DNA from: Methylophilaceae bacterium | Lineage (GTDB): Bacteria > Pseudomonadota > Gammaproteobacteria > Burkholderiales > Methylophilaceae | DNA: 37,397 nucleotides | Assembly: GCA_011391175.1 (NCBI GenBank) | Contig: JAABQZ010000011.1 | Location: forward strand, 1 to 37,397 | Direction: 5' to 3' | In this document: positions 1-8,903 of the stretch, piece after piece | Layout of the letters: each line of letters opens with the position of its first letter | Numbering within the stretch: position 1 is the first letter of the stretch | Translations under genes and position numbers: made by a program | The notes under the pieces: model-generated | Told to the model about the DNA's origin: nothing | Database searches by the model: none | What the model saw: only the letters and a program-made list of their open reading frames with translations

Positions 1-387
1 GGCTATGATTTGGTGCTGGGTACCGTCAGGGGCGAAGGACTTGAGAAATCCCTTCGGATTTTGAAACCCAAGAGTAGCGTCGTCTCACTAGTCGGCCCGC
101 CAGACGCCGCGTTTGCGCGTGCACGCGGCATGAACTTTCTCATGAGATTTGTGTTCGGGCTGTTGAGCAGCAAGATTATTCACCGCGCCAAAAAAGTAGG
201 TGCCGAGTATTCATTTGTGTTCGCGCATCCTGACGGTCACCAGCTCTCCGAGATAGGCAAACTTCTAGACTCAGGACATATCGTTCCAGTAATCGACAAG
301 GTATTTCCGTTCGATCAAACAAAAGAGGCACTTGCCTATCTCAAAGAAGGCAGAGCCAAAGGCAAGGTAGTGATAAAGATAATTTGA
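1..387 (+). CDS. MDR-family NADP-dependent alcohol dehydrogenase/quinone oxidoreductase, C-terminal part
   Basis: The reading frame is open from base 1, so the gene starts upstream of the window; 128 residues are visible. The opening residues DLVLGTV followed by a run ending in SLRILKPKSSVVSLVGPP look like the coenzyme-binding half of the medium-chain dehydrogenase/reductase family, where the sheet strand carrying V-V-x-L-V-G precedes the nicotinamide. The tail, with GHIVPVIDKVFPFDQTKEAL and then GRAKGKVVI, is the usual C-terminal signature of zinc-independent quinone oxidoreductases in this family. It would reduce a carbonyl or quinone with NADPH in the cytoplasm; the substrate cannot be told from this part. 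A terminator hairpin follows within 65 bases. Confidence 0.8.
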   Translation, partial: GYDLVLGTVRGEGLEKSLRILKPKSSVVSLVGPPDAAFARARGMNFLMRFVFGLLSSKIIHRAKKVGAEYSFVFAHPDGHQLSEIGKLLDSGHIVPVIDKVFPFDQTKEALAYLKEGRAKGKVVIKII

Positions 388-448
388 TTGCCACATACAA
401 TGAAGGCCTCTTGTGTTTAAGGTAACTAAGAGTCTCATCAAAAGAAAA

Positions 449-472
449 GGCTCCGTGAGGAGCCCTTTCTTT
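449..472 (+). terminator. Rho-independent terminator after the MDR oxidoreductase gene
   Basis: GGCTCC and GGAGCC form a 6-bp perfect stem around the loop GTGA, followed by CTTTCTTT. It lies about 60 bases after the stop codon and before the tRNA promoter, so it separates the two transcription units. Confidence 0.7.
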
Positions 473-560
473 ACCAACTGATAGAGGTATAGTGTCTTAA
501 GAACAACAAACAGCCACCTATCTAGCTAGTTTTATATTGAATTACGACAGATCGAATTCA

Positions 561-589
561 CTGACAACCAAATTAAAAGACAGTAAAAT
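561..589 (+). promoter_or_regulatory. Promoter of tRNA-Gly
   Basis: CTGACA and TAAAAT are separated by exactly 17 bases, matching sigma-70 -35 and -10 boxes at 5 of 6 positions each. The -10 box ends 10 bases before the tRNA 5' end, which is the usual distance for a stable-RNA promoter. No experimental start is known; this is read from the sequence alone. Confidence 0.6.
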
Positions 590-599
590 AAGCGTCTAT

Positions 600-673
600 G
601 CGGGATTGGTGAAATGGCATCACGAAACTTTCCCAAAGTTTAGTTGCGGGTCCGATTCCCGTATCCCGCTCCA
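600..673 (+). tRNA. tRNA-Gly (anticodon CCC)
   Basis: The sequence folds into a complete cloverleaf: acceptor arms GCGGGAT/ATCCCGC pair over 7 bp, the D stem is GTGA/TCAC with GG in the loop, the anticodon stem is AAACT/AGTTT around loop TTCCCAA, and the T stem is GCGGG/CCCGT. The anticodon CCC reads the glycine codon GGG. The discriminator is T and CCA is encoded, ending at 673. One oddity is the T loop, TCCGATT: position 55, almost always U (pseudouridine) in elongator tRNAs, is C. A degraded relative follows 33 bases downstream. Confidence 0.9.
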
Positions 674-706
674 CTTCATACAGTGTTAAAATTCAACATT
701 ACATGA

Positions 707-764
707 GCGATTGACTCAGTAGCTCCCAAGCTCGATACGCGGTCGATTCCCGTCACCCGCTCCA
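707..764 (+). pseudogene. Decayed tRNA-Gly(CCC) remnant
   Basis: The 3' part reads as a normal bacterial tRNA-Gly(CCC): a CCCAAGCTC anticodon arm, GATACGCGG, TCGATTCCCG and finally ACCCGCTCCA with the CCA tail. The 5' part is broken. The acceptor arm is cut to GCG, the D arm is missing much of its length, and bases are lost from the anticodon arm and T stem, so only about 58 of 74 positions remain and no cloverleaf forms. Its surviving half resembles the common proteobacterial tRNA-Gly(CCC), from recalled examples, more than the intact neighbour does. It could also be a remnant of an attachment site, but no integrase gene is present here. Confidence 0.65.
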
Positions 765-800
765 GTAAGTAGATAATGAAAAGTATTTTAGAAAGTAAAC

Positions 801-1676
801 ATGACAGAAACACCACCAGTAGTTTTAACCTTTGCAGCTACCGATCCGAGTAGTGGCGCGGGTTTACAGGCCGATATTTTGGCACTTGCCAGCATTGGCT
901 GTCACCCGCTTTCTGTGGTGACTGGCGTTACTGTGCAAGATACGGTGGGCGTAGAAAGTGTAATGGCGCTAGAGGCAGATTGGGTGAATGATCAAGCACG
1001 CACTATTTTAGAAGATGTGCAAATTGCAGCTTTTAAATTGGGCTTGCTTGGTAGTGTAGAAAACATTGCGGTGATTGCTGAAATTGTTGCCGATTACCCC
1101 GACATTCCGCTGATTATTGACCCTATTTTAACCTCAGGCCGTGGCGATGAGCTGGCTAATGAAGAGATGCAATCGGCCATGTGCGAGTTACTGTTCCCGC
1201 AAGCTACGCTGATTACACCAAATAGCTATGAGGCACGCAGGCTTGCATTTTATGAAGAAGGTGACGAAATACAGCATACCTCGTTAGATGAATCAGCCTT
1301 GCGTTTGCTGGAAATGGGTGCCGAATATGTGCTAATTACTGGCACGCATGAGCGCACGAACGATGTGGTGAATTCCTTATTTGGTAGCAATAGCAATGGC
1401 GCCAGTGGCCTCATAAAAGCTTATCATTGGGAAAGATTGGTTGGCAGTTATCATGGTTCTGGTTGTACGCTGACCAGTGCAATTGCCGCTTGCTTGGCAC
1501 ATGGGCTAAGCATGGAAGAAGCCATTCAAGAAGCGCAAGAATATACTTGGCAAACGCTTAAAAATGGCTTCAGGCCAGGGATGGGGCAATTTATTCCCGA
1601 CCGATTTTTTTGGGCACGTGATGAAGACGATGCCGCTGACAAACAGTTTGATAAAGTTTCACCCATACAACACTAG
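801..1676 (+). CDS. thiD: Hydroxymethylpyrimidine/phosphomethylpyrimidine kinase
   Basis: This enzyme phosphorylates 4-amino-5-hydroxymethyl-2-methylpyrimidine (HMP) and then HMP phosphate, giving HMP diphosphate for thiamin synthesis in the cytoplasm. The N-terminal DPSSGAGLQAD run is the family's substrate-binding loop (residues about 14-24), followed by TGVTVQDT. LIIDPIL, TPNSYEARRL and TGTHE mark the ribokinase-like core, and GSGCTLTSAIAA near residue 220 is the anion-hole and ATP-site signature. At 291 residues it is slightly longer than the usual 260-270 because of a short acidic C-terminal tail. It lies directly before thiE, and the product of ThiC (encoded at 22121-24001) is its substrate. 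No TPP riboswitch is visible upstream; the tRNA remnant fills that space. Confidence 0.95.
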   Translation: MTETPPVVLTFAATDPSSGAGLQADILALASIGCHPLSVVTGVTVQDTVGVESVMALEADWVNDQARTILEDVQIAAFKLGLLGSVENIAVIAEIVADYPDIPLIIDPILTSGRGDELANEEMQSAMCELLFPQATLITPNSYEARRLAFYEEGDEIQHTSLDESALRLLEMGAEYVLITGTHERTNDVVNSLFGSNSNGASGLIKAYHWERLVGSYHGSGCTLTSAIAACLAHGLSMEEAIQEAQEYTWQTLKNGFRPGMGQFIPDRFFWARDEDDAADKQFDKVSPIQH

Positions 1677-1696
1677 TTAATTTGACATTAGCCAAC

Positions 1697-2317
1697 ATGA
1701 AGATTCAAGGTCTTTACGCGATCACACCTGATACTTTAAACACAGAGCTGCTGTGTGAAAAAGTAGAAAAAACGCTGCAAGGTGGTGCTTGCTTGGTGCA
1801 GTACCGCAATAAAGCAGCCCATGCTGTCCTACGCCTGAGGCAGGCTACCGCTTTGTTGGCGCTGTGTCGTAGCTTTAATGTGCCGCTCATCATAAACGAC
1901 CATCTTGATTTATGTGCTCAAATTGATGCAGATGGCCTGCACTTGGGCGCTACAGATTGCGATTTAGGGGCAGCCAGACGCTTGTTGGGCGAGCATAAAA
2001 TTTTAGGTGCATCTTGTTATAACCGCCTAGATTTAGTTGTTCGAGCTGAGGCTGCTGGTGCAAGTTATGCCGCGTTTGGTGCATGTTTTAGCTCTGATAC
2101 TAAACCTGAAGCCGTGAATGCGCCATTCAGTTTATTTGCCGAAGCCAAGCAAAAAACGACCATTCCGCTGGTGGCGATTGGTGGCATTACGCTAGAAAAT
2201 GCATTGCAGGCAATTGATGCAGGTGCAAGCGCAATTGCAGTGGTGGGCGCTTTATTTGACGCAGACGACATTGCAGCAACCAGTCAACAATTCACGCAAT
2301 TATTTAATTCAAAATAA
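1697..2317 (+). CDS. thiE: Thiamine-phosphate synthase
   Basis: ThiE joins HMP diphosphate (from ThiD) to thiazole phosphate, making thiamin phosphate and pyrophosphate. The protein begins MKIQGLYAITPD, the standard family start, and continues with VQYRNK, INDHLDL, DGLHLGATDCDL and IPLVAIGGI of the TIM barrel. I chose ATG 1697; a TTG at 1682 would add five residues and would leave 5 bases after thiD instead of 20, so it cannot be ruled out. At 206 residues it has normal length. The usual GPIFPTxTK loop reads GACFSSDTKPEA here, a variant seen in some proteobacterial ThiE proteins. Close spacing suggests co-transcription with thiD. A palindromic repeat follows the stop codon. Confidence 0.92.
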   Translation: MKIQGLYAITPDTLNTELLCEKVEKTLQGGACLVQYRNKAAHAVLRLRQATALLALCRSFNVPLIINDHLDLCAQIDADGLHLGATDCDLGAARRLLGEHKILGASCYNRLDLVVRAEAAGASYAAFGACFSSDTKPEAVNAPFSLFAEAKQKTTIPLVAIGGITLENALQAIDAGASAIAVVGALFDADDIAATSQQFTQLFNSK

Positions 2318-2334
2318 ACGTGTCAAAATTTACC

Positions 2335-2369
2335 GCCCTGCAGGCCTCATGGATATTGGCTTGCAGGGC
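2335..2369 (+). repeat. REP-like palindromic repeat, copy 1
   Basis: The arms GCCCTGCA and TGCAGGGC pair perfectly, with an inner GCC/GGC pair around an asymmetric core containing CATGGATATTGG. There is no T-tract, so it is not a normal terminator. The other copies are at 11510-11544 and 13291-13325 (opposite orientation), 20327-20362 and 32802-32835. Counted by hand, copies 2 and 3 match the reverse complement of this copy at 31 and 29 of 35 positions. Confidence 0.8.
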
Positions 2370-2406
2370 ATCTATTTGAATGTTTTAAGTCCATCTCTTT
2401 GGATTC

Positions 2407-2415
2407 TGATAAAAT
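2407..2415 (+). promoter_or_regulatory. Extended -10 promoter of hemL
   Basis: TGATAAAAT matches the extended -10 form TGnTATAAT with one mismatch; no good -35 box is visible 15-19 bases upstream. Transcription would start near 2422, downstream of the in-frame ATG at 2416, which supports the later start at 2446 for hemL. Confidence 0.45.
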
Positions 2416-2445
2416 ATGGCGATTAACAATTGGCCTAAATATCTT

Positions 2446-3732
2446 ATGAACTCACTCAATCAAACCCTGTTCGAAAAATCTCAAGCACTGATTCCAGGCG
2501 GTGTGAACTCTCCTGTGCGCGCCTTTCGCAGCGTCGGCGGCACACCCATCTTTTTTAAAAAAGGGCTGGGTTCAAAACTTTGGGATGTAGATGGTAAAGA
2601 ATATATTGATTATATTAATTCTTGGGGACCAATGATTGTTGGCCACGCGCATCCACAAGTGGTTAAAGCGGTGCAAGCTGCTGCAGCAAACAGTCTGTCA
2701 TTCGGCGCACCCACAGGCTTAGAGCTAGAGATGGCCGAGCTGATTAATAAACTAGTACCGAGCATGGAGCAAGTACGCTTAAACAGTAGTGGCACCGAGG
2801 CTACCATGAGTGCTATACGTACGGCTAGAGGATTCACGGGGCGTGACAAAATTGTGAAGTTTGAAGGCTGTTATCACGGCCATTCGGATGGCTTGTTGGT
2901 GAAAGCGGGCTCTGGTTTACTGACATTTGGCGAGCCTGACTCGGGTGGTGTGCCTGCTAGTGTGGCAGCACATACGCTGACATTGGAGTACAACAACAGT
3001 CAGCAACTTGAAGACTTATTTGCAAAATCAGGCGACGAAATTGCCTGCGTGATTATTGAGCCAGTCGTGGGCAATATGAATCTGATTGTGCCAAAATTGG
3101 AATTTTTACAAACGTTGCGTGCACTCTGCACCAAACACGGCGCAGTGTTGATATTTGATGAGGTGATGACGGGTTTTAGGGTGCATTTAGGTGGGGCACA
3201 AGCGCTTTATAACATCAAACCAGATATGACGACGTTGGGCAAAGTGATTGGCGGCGGCTTACCTGTGGGCGCGTTTGGTGGCCGTAAAGAGATCATGCAA
3301 TGCTTGGCACCTGTGGGCAAAGTGTATCAAGCGGGTACGCTGTCAGGCAACCCAGTGGCGGTTTCCGCAGGTTTAGCGACCCTGAAGTTAATTCAAGAAA
3401 ATGGCTTTCACGAAAAACTATCCGCACAAACTAAAAAGCTGATGGATGGATTGATGGCCGCGGCTAAGCAAGCAGGCGTCACTTTTAGCGCGCAAAATGT
3501 GGGTGGCATGTTTGGGCTTTATTTTAGTGAGCATTGTCCTACTAGCTACGCAGAAATTATGCGAGATAATAACAAAGCGCACTTTAATCAGTTCTTCCAT
3601 AGCATGCTGGAAAGTGGCGTCTATCTTGGACCTAGTGCATTTGAGGCAGGGTTTGTGTCAGCAGCGCATACCGATGCGGATATTATTTTTACGCTCGAGG
3701 CAGCAAAAAAAGCATTTGCTGGTTTAAGCTAA
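2446..3732 (+). CDS. hemL: Glutamate-1-semialdehyde 2,1-aminomutase
   Basis: HemL moves the amino group of glutamate-1-semialdehyde to give 5-aminolevulinate, the first committed tetrapyrrole precursor of the C5 pathway. It is a PLP enzyme of aminotransferase class III. Visible motifs are [13 protein letters not shown] near the N terminus, [13 protein letters not shown] for phosphate binding, [21 protein letters not shown], and the PLP lysine in [18 protein letters not shown]. With the start at ATG 2446 that lysine is residue 266 and the protein has 428 residues, matching the family (lysine near 265, about 426 residues). An in-frame ATG at 2416 would add ten atypical residues and overlaps the predicted -10 box. 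HemE, which acts later in the pathway, is encoded at 10426-11490. Confidence 0.95.
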   Translation: MNSLNQTLFEKSQALIPGGVNSPVRAFRSVGGTPIFFKKGLGSKLWDVDGKEYIDYINSWGPMIVGHAHPQVVKAVQAAAANSLSFGAPTGLELEMAELINKLVPSMEQVRLNSSGTEATMSAIRTARGFTGRDKIVKFEGCYHGHSDGLLVKAGSGLLTFGEPDSGGVPASVAAHTLTLEYNNSQQLEDLFAKSGDEIACVIIEPVVGNMNLIVPKLEFLQTLRALCTKHGAVLIFDEVMTGFRVHLGGAQALYNIKPDMTTLGKVIGGGLPVGAFGGRKEIMQCLAPVGKVYQAGTLSGNPVAVSAGLATLKLIQENGFHEKLSAQTKKLMDGLMAAAKQAGVTFSAQNVGGMFGLYFSEHCPTSYAEIMRDNNKAHFNQFFHSMLESGVYLGPSAFEAGFVSAAHTDADIIFTLEAAKKAFAGLS

Positions 3733-3757
3733 AAATAATTTAAATGATAACGCACTG

Positions 3758-4024
3758 CTAGTGAATCATTTGTGGCCTGGCTTGTGTAGGCAGTTTGTTA
3801 TTAATAGCCGCAACGTGTTCTAACTCTAGGCTAGCTTTCATCATTACATTGGCCATGCGCTGAATCACGTCTGGGCACAAGCGTACGCTAATTGCGCCAA
3901 TTTCCAGCTCAACTACTTGGCAATCTTGGCAATAAATTAGCCGCACGCCGCATGAATTTGCTAGTTCAATTTTCTCGCAGGCAGGATCATCTTTTACTCT
4001 GATTCGATTCAATTTATTTTGCAT
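3758..4024 (-). CDS. Fur-controlled 88-aa cysteine-containing protein of unknown function
   Basis: I do not recognise this protein. It starts at ATG 4024 behind AAGGAG; a GTG at 4027 is in frame but too near the ribosome site. Five Cys are visible at residues 16, 25, 32, 35 and 50, with a CxxC in the run RLIYCQDCQVVELE. A beta-rich stretch (about 26-50) is followed by a predicted helix containing VIQRMANVMMKASLELEH. There is no signal peptide or membrane segment, so it should be cytoplasmic. Its promoter is covered by a strong Fur box, which argues for expression in iron shortage. The CxxC could hold a metal or act in redox chemistry, but that is a guess. It is convergent with hemL and divergent from gltB. 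Confidence 0.75.
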   Translation of the reverse strand: MQNKLNRIRVKDDPACEKIELANSCGVRLIYCQDCQVVELEIGAISVRLCPDVIQRMANVMMKASLELEHVAAINNKLPTQARPQMIH

Positions 4025-4059
4025 CACAACTCCTTAAGTTGATATGAAAACTTATTTAG

Positions 4060-4092
4060 TTAAATGATAATCATTCTCATTTGATTTGTCAA
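4060..4092 (-). promoter_or_regulatory. Fur-box promoter of the 88-aa gene
   Basis: On the minus strand TTGACA (4092-4087) and TATCAT (4069-4064) are exactly 17 bases apart, a near-perfect sigma-70 promoter. The run AATGAGAATGATTATCATTT covers the spacer and the -10 box and matches the Fur consensus GATAATGATAATCATTATC at about 15 of 19 positions. Fur with iron bound here would block RNA polymerase. A plus-strand effect on gltB is possible because gltB diverges from the same spacer, but no clear gltB promoter was identified. Confidence 0.75.
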
Positions 4093-4250
4093 ATCATTGT
4101 TAATCTTAAAAATAAATTAGCAAGAAATAAAAACTAAGCTTTTATTGCTTAAATCTCTAGCCAAATACTCGCTATATGATTGAAATTGCGATGATTTAAC
4201 GGTAATATTGAAGGTTCCGCTAAATGTTTTGAACATGAAATGATTAGGCA

Positions 4251-7200
4251 ATGAATATGGCAGTTGAGCAAACAAAAAAATTGGTAAAACACGTTCCAGA
4301 AAACCAAGGTTTATATCACAGGCGCAATGAAAGAGACGGCTGTGGTGTGGGCTTTGTGGCGCATATAAAGGGCAAAAAAAGCCACTCAATCGTGCAACAA
4401 GGGCTGCAACTGCTAACCAATTTAACCCATCGCGGCGCTACGGGCTACGATCCTAAACTCGGCGATGGCGCTGGTTTGCTGATGCAAATGCCAGATGCAT
4501 TTTTCCGCCAAGAGGCTGCCAAGCTCAATATCAACCTGCCCGAGGCTGGCAAATATGCGGTTGGTAACTTATTTTTACCGCAAGATGCAAAAAACCGTGC
4601 TGCTTGTGAAGTGCTAATTAACAAAATTATTGTCGAAGAACATCAAACTGTATTGGGTTGGCGCGATGTCCCAGTAGATAACAGCAATATTGCCGTAGCT
4701 GCTCGTGATGTAGAGCCGTGTATGCGTCAGGTATTTGTTGGCAGCAACGCCGCAGACCAGACAGAATTTGAGCGTAAATGTTTTGTTATCCGTAAGCGTA
4801 TCGAACACGCAGTACGTGCGCTTAATTTGGTAGATAATGCCGCGTTTTATGTGCCATCGTTTTCTAGCCGTACCATTGTGTACAAAGGCATGTTGCTAGC
4901 TAACGAAGTGGGTGTTTACTATCAAGATTTAGTTGATGAGCGCGTTGTATCTGCGTTAGCTTTAGTGCACCAACGCTTTTCAACCAACACATTCCCGACC
5001 TGGGATTTAGCGCATCCATTCCGCATGATTGCGCATAACGGTGAAATTAACACCGTGCAAGGCAACGTAAATTGGATGGCGGCGCGTCATGAAACGATGA
5101 AATCTGCCATTATTGGTGAAGATTTAGACAAGCTTTGGCCGTTGATTGCAGAAGGTCAATCAGATTCAGCTTGCTTTGATAACTGTCTAGAACTGTTAGT
5201 CGCTGGTGGTTACAGCTTGCCACATGCCATGATGCTGTTGATTCCAGAAGCTTGGAACAATAATGCGTTGATGGATGAAGAGCGTCGTGCGTTTTATGAA
5301 TATCACGCCGCATTGATGGAGCCATGGGATGGCCCAGCAGCGGTAGCATTTACCGATGGTAATCTAATTGGCGCAACGCTAGATAGAAATGGCTTACGCC
5401 CCGCGCGTTATTTAGTGACTGATGATGACATCGTCATGATGGCGTCTGAAATGGGTGTGCTCACGTTTCCAGAGGAAAAAATCGTTAAAAAATGGCGTTT
5501 GCAACCAGGCAAAATGTTGCTGATTGATACACTACAAGGCCGCATTATTGATGATGCGGAAGTGAAAAGCGAGCTAGCTAATGCCAAGCCATATAAAAAA
5601 TGGATAGAACAATCACGCTATTTCCTAGGCGATTTACCGAAAGTAGAAGCGACGCTGGACATGGCAGAAAGCCTGCTGGATACACAGCAAGCATTTGGCT
5701 ATAGCCAAGAAGATATTAAATTTATCATGCAGCCGATGATTGCTAATGGCGAAGAAGGCTCTGGCTCTATGGGCAACGACGCAGCATTGCCAGTATTGTC
5801 GAACAAACCAAAATCCTTGTACAACTACTTTAAGCAGTTGTTTGCGCAGGTAACAAATCCTCCTATTGACCCAATTCGAGAAGAGTTGGTGATGTCGTTG
5901 GTGACATTTATAGGCCCTAAACCTAATTTACTAGGCATTGACGAGACAAATCCGCCGCTACGTTTAGAAGCCAGCCAACCTGTGTTGACTTTAAGCGAGC
6001 TGGAACAGCTCAAAAACATTGGTGTGACCACTAAAGGGCAATTTAAGTCATTGGTGTTAGATATTACCTATGATGCTAAGCAAGCGGGTGCAGGCTTAGC
6101 TGTCGCCGTAGCTAGCTTAAATAAACTGGCCGAACAAGCCGTGCACGACGGTTTTAATGTGTTGATATTATCCGATAGAGCTATCGCGAAGAACCGTATT
6201 GCGATTCCTGCCCTATTGGCCTGCTCATCTACACATGAATATTTGGTTAAAGCTGGCTTGCGAACAAGTACAGGATTAGTGGTAGATACCGGTTCTGCGC
6301 GTGAAGTGCATCACTTTGCATTATTGGCAGGTTATGGCGCAGAGGCAGTCTGCCCATGGTTAGCGTTTGAAACCATTAACCATATGACAAATGATGGCTA
6401 TATTGGTGCTAAAAACTTTGTAAAAGCGATTGGCAAAGGTTTGTATAAAGTCATGTCGAAGATGGGTATTTCTACTTATCAATCATACTGCGGCGCACAA
6501 ATTTTTGAAGCGATTGGGTTAAACACACCGTTTATTCAACAATATTTCACAGGTACTGCCTCACAAATTGAAGGCATTGGTATTACAGAAGTAGCTGAGG
6601 AAAACTTGCGCTTACATAATTTAGCGTTTGGTGATGACCCTGTATTGGCAAACCAACTGGATGCTGGTGGCGAATATGCTTTTAGGGTTCGCGGTGAAGA
6701 GCACATGTGGACGCCAGAAACCATTGCTAAACTGCAAAATGCCACACGTACAAATAAATTTGATACGTTTAAGGAATACGCTAAGCTCATCAATGACCAA
6801 GCACGCCGCTACAAAACTTTGCGCGGCTTGTTTGAGATTAAGCCGGCCTCTACAGCTATACCATTAGAGCAAGTGGAATCGGCCAAAGAAATTGTCAAAC
6901 GCTTTGCGACGGGTGCCATGTCATTGGGCTCTATTTCAACAGAGGCACACGCGACTCTAGCCATTGCCATGAACCGTATCGGTGGCAAATCCAATACTGG
7001 TGAGGGTGGTGAGGATGCCAAGCGCTTTATACCCGTATCAAAAGATACCACCATGGCCGATGTCATCGGCAAAAATATGGTGGAAAGTCATATTGCATTA
7101 AACGCAGGTGATTCGATGCGTTCCCGCATTAAACAAGTGGCTTCTGGCCGTTTTGGTGTGACCGCAGAATACTTGGCTTCAGCTGACCAAATTCAAATTA

Positions 7201-8888
7201 AAATGGCACAAGGAGCAAAACCAGGCGAAGGTGGCCAATTACCAGGCCATAAAGTTTCTGAATATATCGCAAAATTGAGATTCTCAGTGCCAGGCGTCGG
7301 TTTAATTTCACCACCGCCACACCATGATATTTACTCTATTGAGGATTTAGCACAACTCATTCACGACCTTAAAAACGCTAATCCTAAAGCTTCAATTTCG
7401 GTTAAATTAGTGTCAGAAACAGGCGTCGGCACGGTAGCCGCTGGTGTAGCCAAAGCTAAATCAGATCATATCGTGATTGCGGGCCACGATGGTGGTACAG
7501 GCGCCTCGCCAATTTCCAGTGTGAAGCATGCAGGCACACCTTGGGAGCTGGGCTTAGCAGAAACACAGCAAACCTTAGTATTGAACCAATTACGTGGTCG
7601 CGTCATTGTACAAGTAGATGGCCAAATGAAAACAGGCCGCGATGTGTTGATTGGTGCGCTATTGGGTGCAGATGAATTTGGTTTTGCGACAGCACCTCTA
7701 GTCGTTGAAGGCTGTATTATGATGCGTAAATGCCATTTGAATACTTGCCCAGTGGGTGTGGCGACGCAAGATCCAGTATTACGCAAAAAATTTACTGGCC
7801 AGCCAGAGCATGTGGTGAATTTCTTTTTCTTTATTGCAGAAGAAGTGCGCGAGCTGATGGCAAGTCTGGGTATTGCCAAATTTGAGGATTTAATTGGCCG
7901 TAGTGATTTGCTCGACATGAAAGCAGGTGTTGACCATTGGAAAATTCACGGTTTAGATTTCAGCAAAATTTTCCACCAAGTGGATATGCCAGCCAGCGTA
8001 GCACGCAAAAACGTTGACATTCAAGATCACAATTTGGTGAACGCACTTGATAACAAACTGATTGAACTTGCCATGCCTGCTTTAGAAACTGGCAAAAAAA
8101 TGACGATTGACTTGCCTATCACCAACACCAACCGCACAGTGGGCACCATGTTGTCGAATCAAATTGCTGTGCGTTATGGCAATACGGGCTTGCCCGATGA
8201 CACTATCCATGTCAATTTTGCTGGTACTTCCGGCCAAAGTTTTGCGGCATTTTTAGCCAAAGGCATTACTTTCTCATTAACTGGTGAAGGCAACGACTAT
8301 GTGGGCAAAGGCTTGTGTGGTGGCCGCGTAGTGATTACACGCCCAGCGAGCTTTAAGGGAGTTGCGCATGAAAATATTATCATTGGCAATACGGTGATGT
8401 ATGGCGCAACCACTGGCGAAGCTTATTTTAATGGCGTGGCTGGCGAGCGTTTCTGTGTGCGTAATTCTGGCGCATCTGCGGTAGTAGAAGGCGTTGGCAA
8501 CCATGGTTGTGAATACATGACAGGCGGCACGGTGGTGGTTCTAGGCCTTACAGGCCAAAACTTTGCAGCAGGCATGAGTGGCGGTGTGGCTTATGTTTAT
8601 GACGAAGATGGCTTGTTTGCTAAGCGTTGTAATATGAGCATGGTGTCACTTGAGAAGGTAGAAGTGGCTGAGGCAGACATTGGTAAAATTTTACATTTAG
8701 ACCAACCAGACGAATTGACATTAAAAGGGTTGGTTGAAAAACACGCCAAGTACACGGGTAGCGAACGTGCCAAAACCATGTTGGCAGATTGGGTAAATTA
8801 CAGAACGAAGTTTGTAAAAGTAATGCCAAACGAATATAAGCGTGCGTTGATTGAACTCGCAGAAGATAAAGCATTAGTAGCGGCTTAA
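4251..8888 (+). CDS. gltB: Glutamate synthase (NADPH) large subunit
   Basis: GltB forms glutamate from glutamine and 2-oxoglutarate, the second half of the GS-GOGAT ammonia pathway. After a 30-residue propeptide the chain reads [11 protein letters not shown]; Cys31 would become the N-terminal nucleophile of the class II amidotransferase domain after cleavage. The central domain, the FMN-binding barrel (with [19 protein letters not shown] and [11 protein letters not shown]) and a C-terminal beta-helix rich in Gly follow in the normal order. Cys1155, Cys1161 and Cys1166 in [12 protein letters not shown] are the ligands of the [3Fe-4S] cluster. The length of 1545 residues is normal. ATG 4251 was used; ATG 4257 is also possible and would shorten the propeptide by two residues. 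gltD follows after 15 bases. Confidence 0.97.
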   Translation: MNMAVEQTKKLVKHVPENQGLYHRRNERDGCGVGFVAHIKGKKSHSIVQQGLQLLTNLTHRGATGYDPKLGDGAGLLMQMPDAFFRQEAAKLNINLPEAGKYAVGNLFLPQDAKNRAACEVLINKIIVEEHQTVLGWRDVPVDNSNIAVAARDVEPCMRQVFVGSNAADQTEFERKCFVIRKRIEHAVRALNLVDNAAFYVPSFSSRTIVYKGMLLANEVGVYYQDLVDERVVSALALVHQRFSTNTFPTWDLAHPFRMIAHNGEINTVQGNVNWMAARHETMKSAIIGEDLDKLWPLIAEGQSDSACFDNCLELLVAGGYSLPHAMMLLIPEAWNNNALMDEERRAFYEYHAALMEPWDGPAAVAFTDGNLIGATLDRNGLRPARYLVTDDDIVMMASEMGVLTFPEEKIVKKWRLQPGKMLLIDTLQGRIIDDAEVKSELANAKPYKKWIEQSRYFLGDLPKVEATLDMAESLLDTQQAFGYSQEDIKFIMQPMIANGEEGSGSMGNDAALPVLSNKPKSLYNYFKQLFAQVTNPPIDPIREELVMSLVTFIGPKPNLLGIDETNPPLRLEASQPVLTLSELEQLKNIGVTTKGQFKSLVLDITYDAKQAGAGLAVAVASLNKLAEQAVHDGFNVLILSDRAIAKNRIAIPALLACSSTHEYLVKAGLRTSTGLVVDTGSAREVHHFALLAGYGAEAVCPWLAFETINHMTNDGYIGAKNFVKAIGKGLYKVMSKMGISTYQSYCGAQIFEAIGLNTPFIQQYFTGTASQIEGIGITEVAEENLRLHNLAFGDDPVLANQLDAGGEYAFRVRGEEHMWTPETIAKLQNATRTNKFDTFKEYAKLINDQARRYKTLRGLFEIKPASTAIPLEQVESAKEIVKRFATGAMSLGSISTEAHATLAIAMNRIGGKSNTGEGGEDAKRFIPVSKDTTMADVIGKNMVESHIALNAGDSMRSRIKQVASGRFGVTAEYLASADQIQIKMAQGAKPGEGGQLPGHKVSEYIAKLRFSVPGVGLISPPPHHDIYSIEDLAQLIHDLKNANPKASISVKLVSETGVGTVAAGVAKAKSDHIVIAGHDGGTGASPISSVKHAGTPWELGLAETQQTLVLNQLRGRVIVQVDGQMKTGRDVLIGALLGADEFGFATAPLVVEGCIMMRKCHLNTCPVGVATQDPVLRKKFTGQPEHVVNFFFFIAEEVRELMASLGIAKFEDLIGRSDLLDMKAGVDHWKIHGLDFSKIFHQVDMPASVARKNVDIQDHNLVNALDNKLIELAMPALETGKKMTIDLPITNTNRTVGTMLSNQIAVRYGNTGLPDDTIHVNFAGTSGQSFAAFLAKGITFSLTGEGNDYVGKGLCGGRVVITRPASFKGVAHENIIIGNTVMYGATTGEAYFNGVAGERFCVRNSGASAVVEGVGNHGCEYMTGGTVVVLGLTGQNFAAGMSGGVAYVYDEDGLFAKRCNMSMVSLEKVEVAEADIGKILHLDQPDELTLKGLVEKHAKYTGSERAKTMLADWVNYRTKFVKVMPNEYKRALIELAEDKALVAA

Positions 8889-8903
8889 GGGAAGACTTTA
8901 AAT

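Noticed and set aside
707-764. Second working tRNA gene
   Set aside because: The acceptor 5' arm and D arm are largely missing and stem bases are lost, so no cloverleaf can form.
2199-2426. 75-aa plus-strand ORF crossing the thiE end and repeat copy 1
   Set aside because: It runs in another frame through thiE and through a palindromic repeat, with no start signal.
7466-7918. 150-aa minus-strand ORF inside gltB
   Set aside because: It is a shadow of the strongly conserved FMN and iron-sulfur region of gltB; no domain or start signals are visible.
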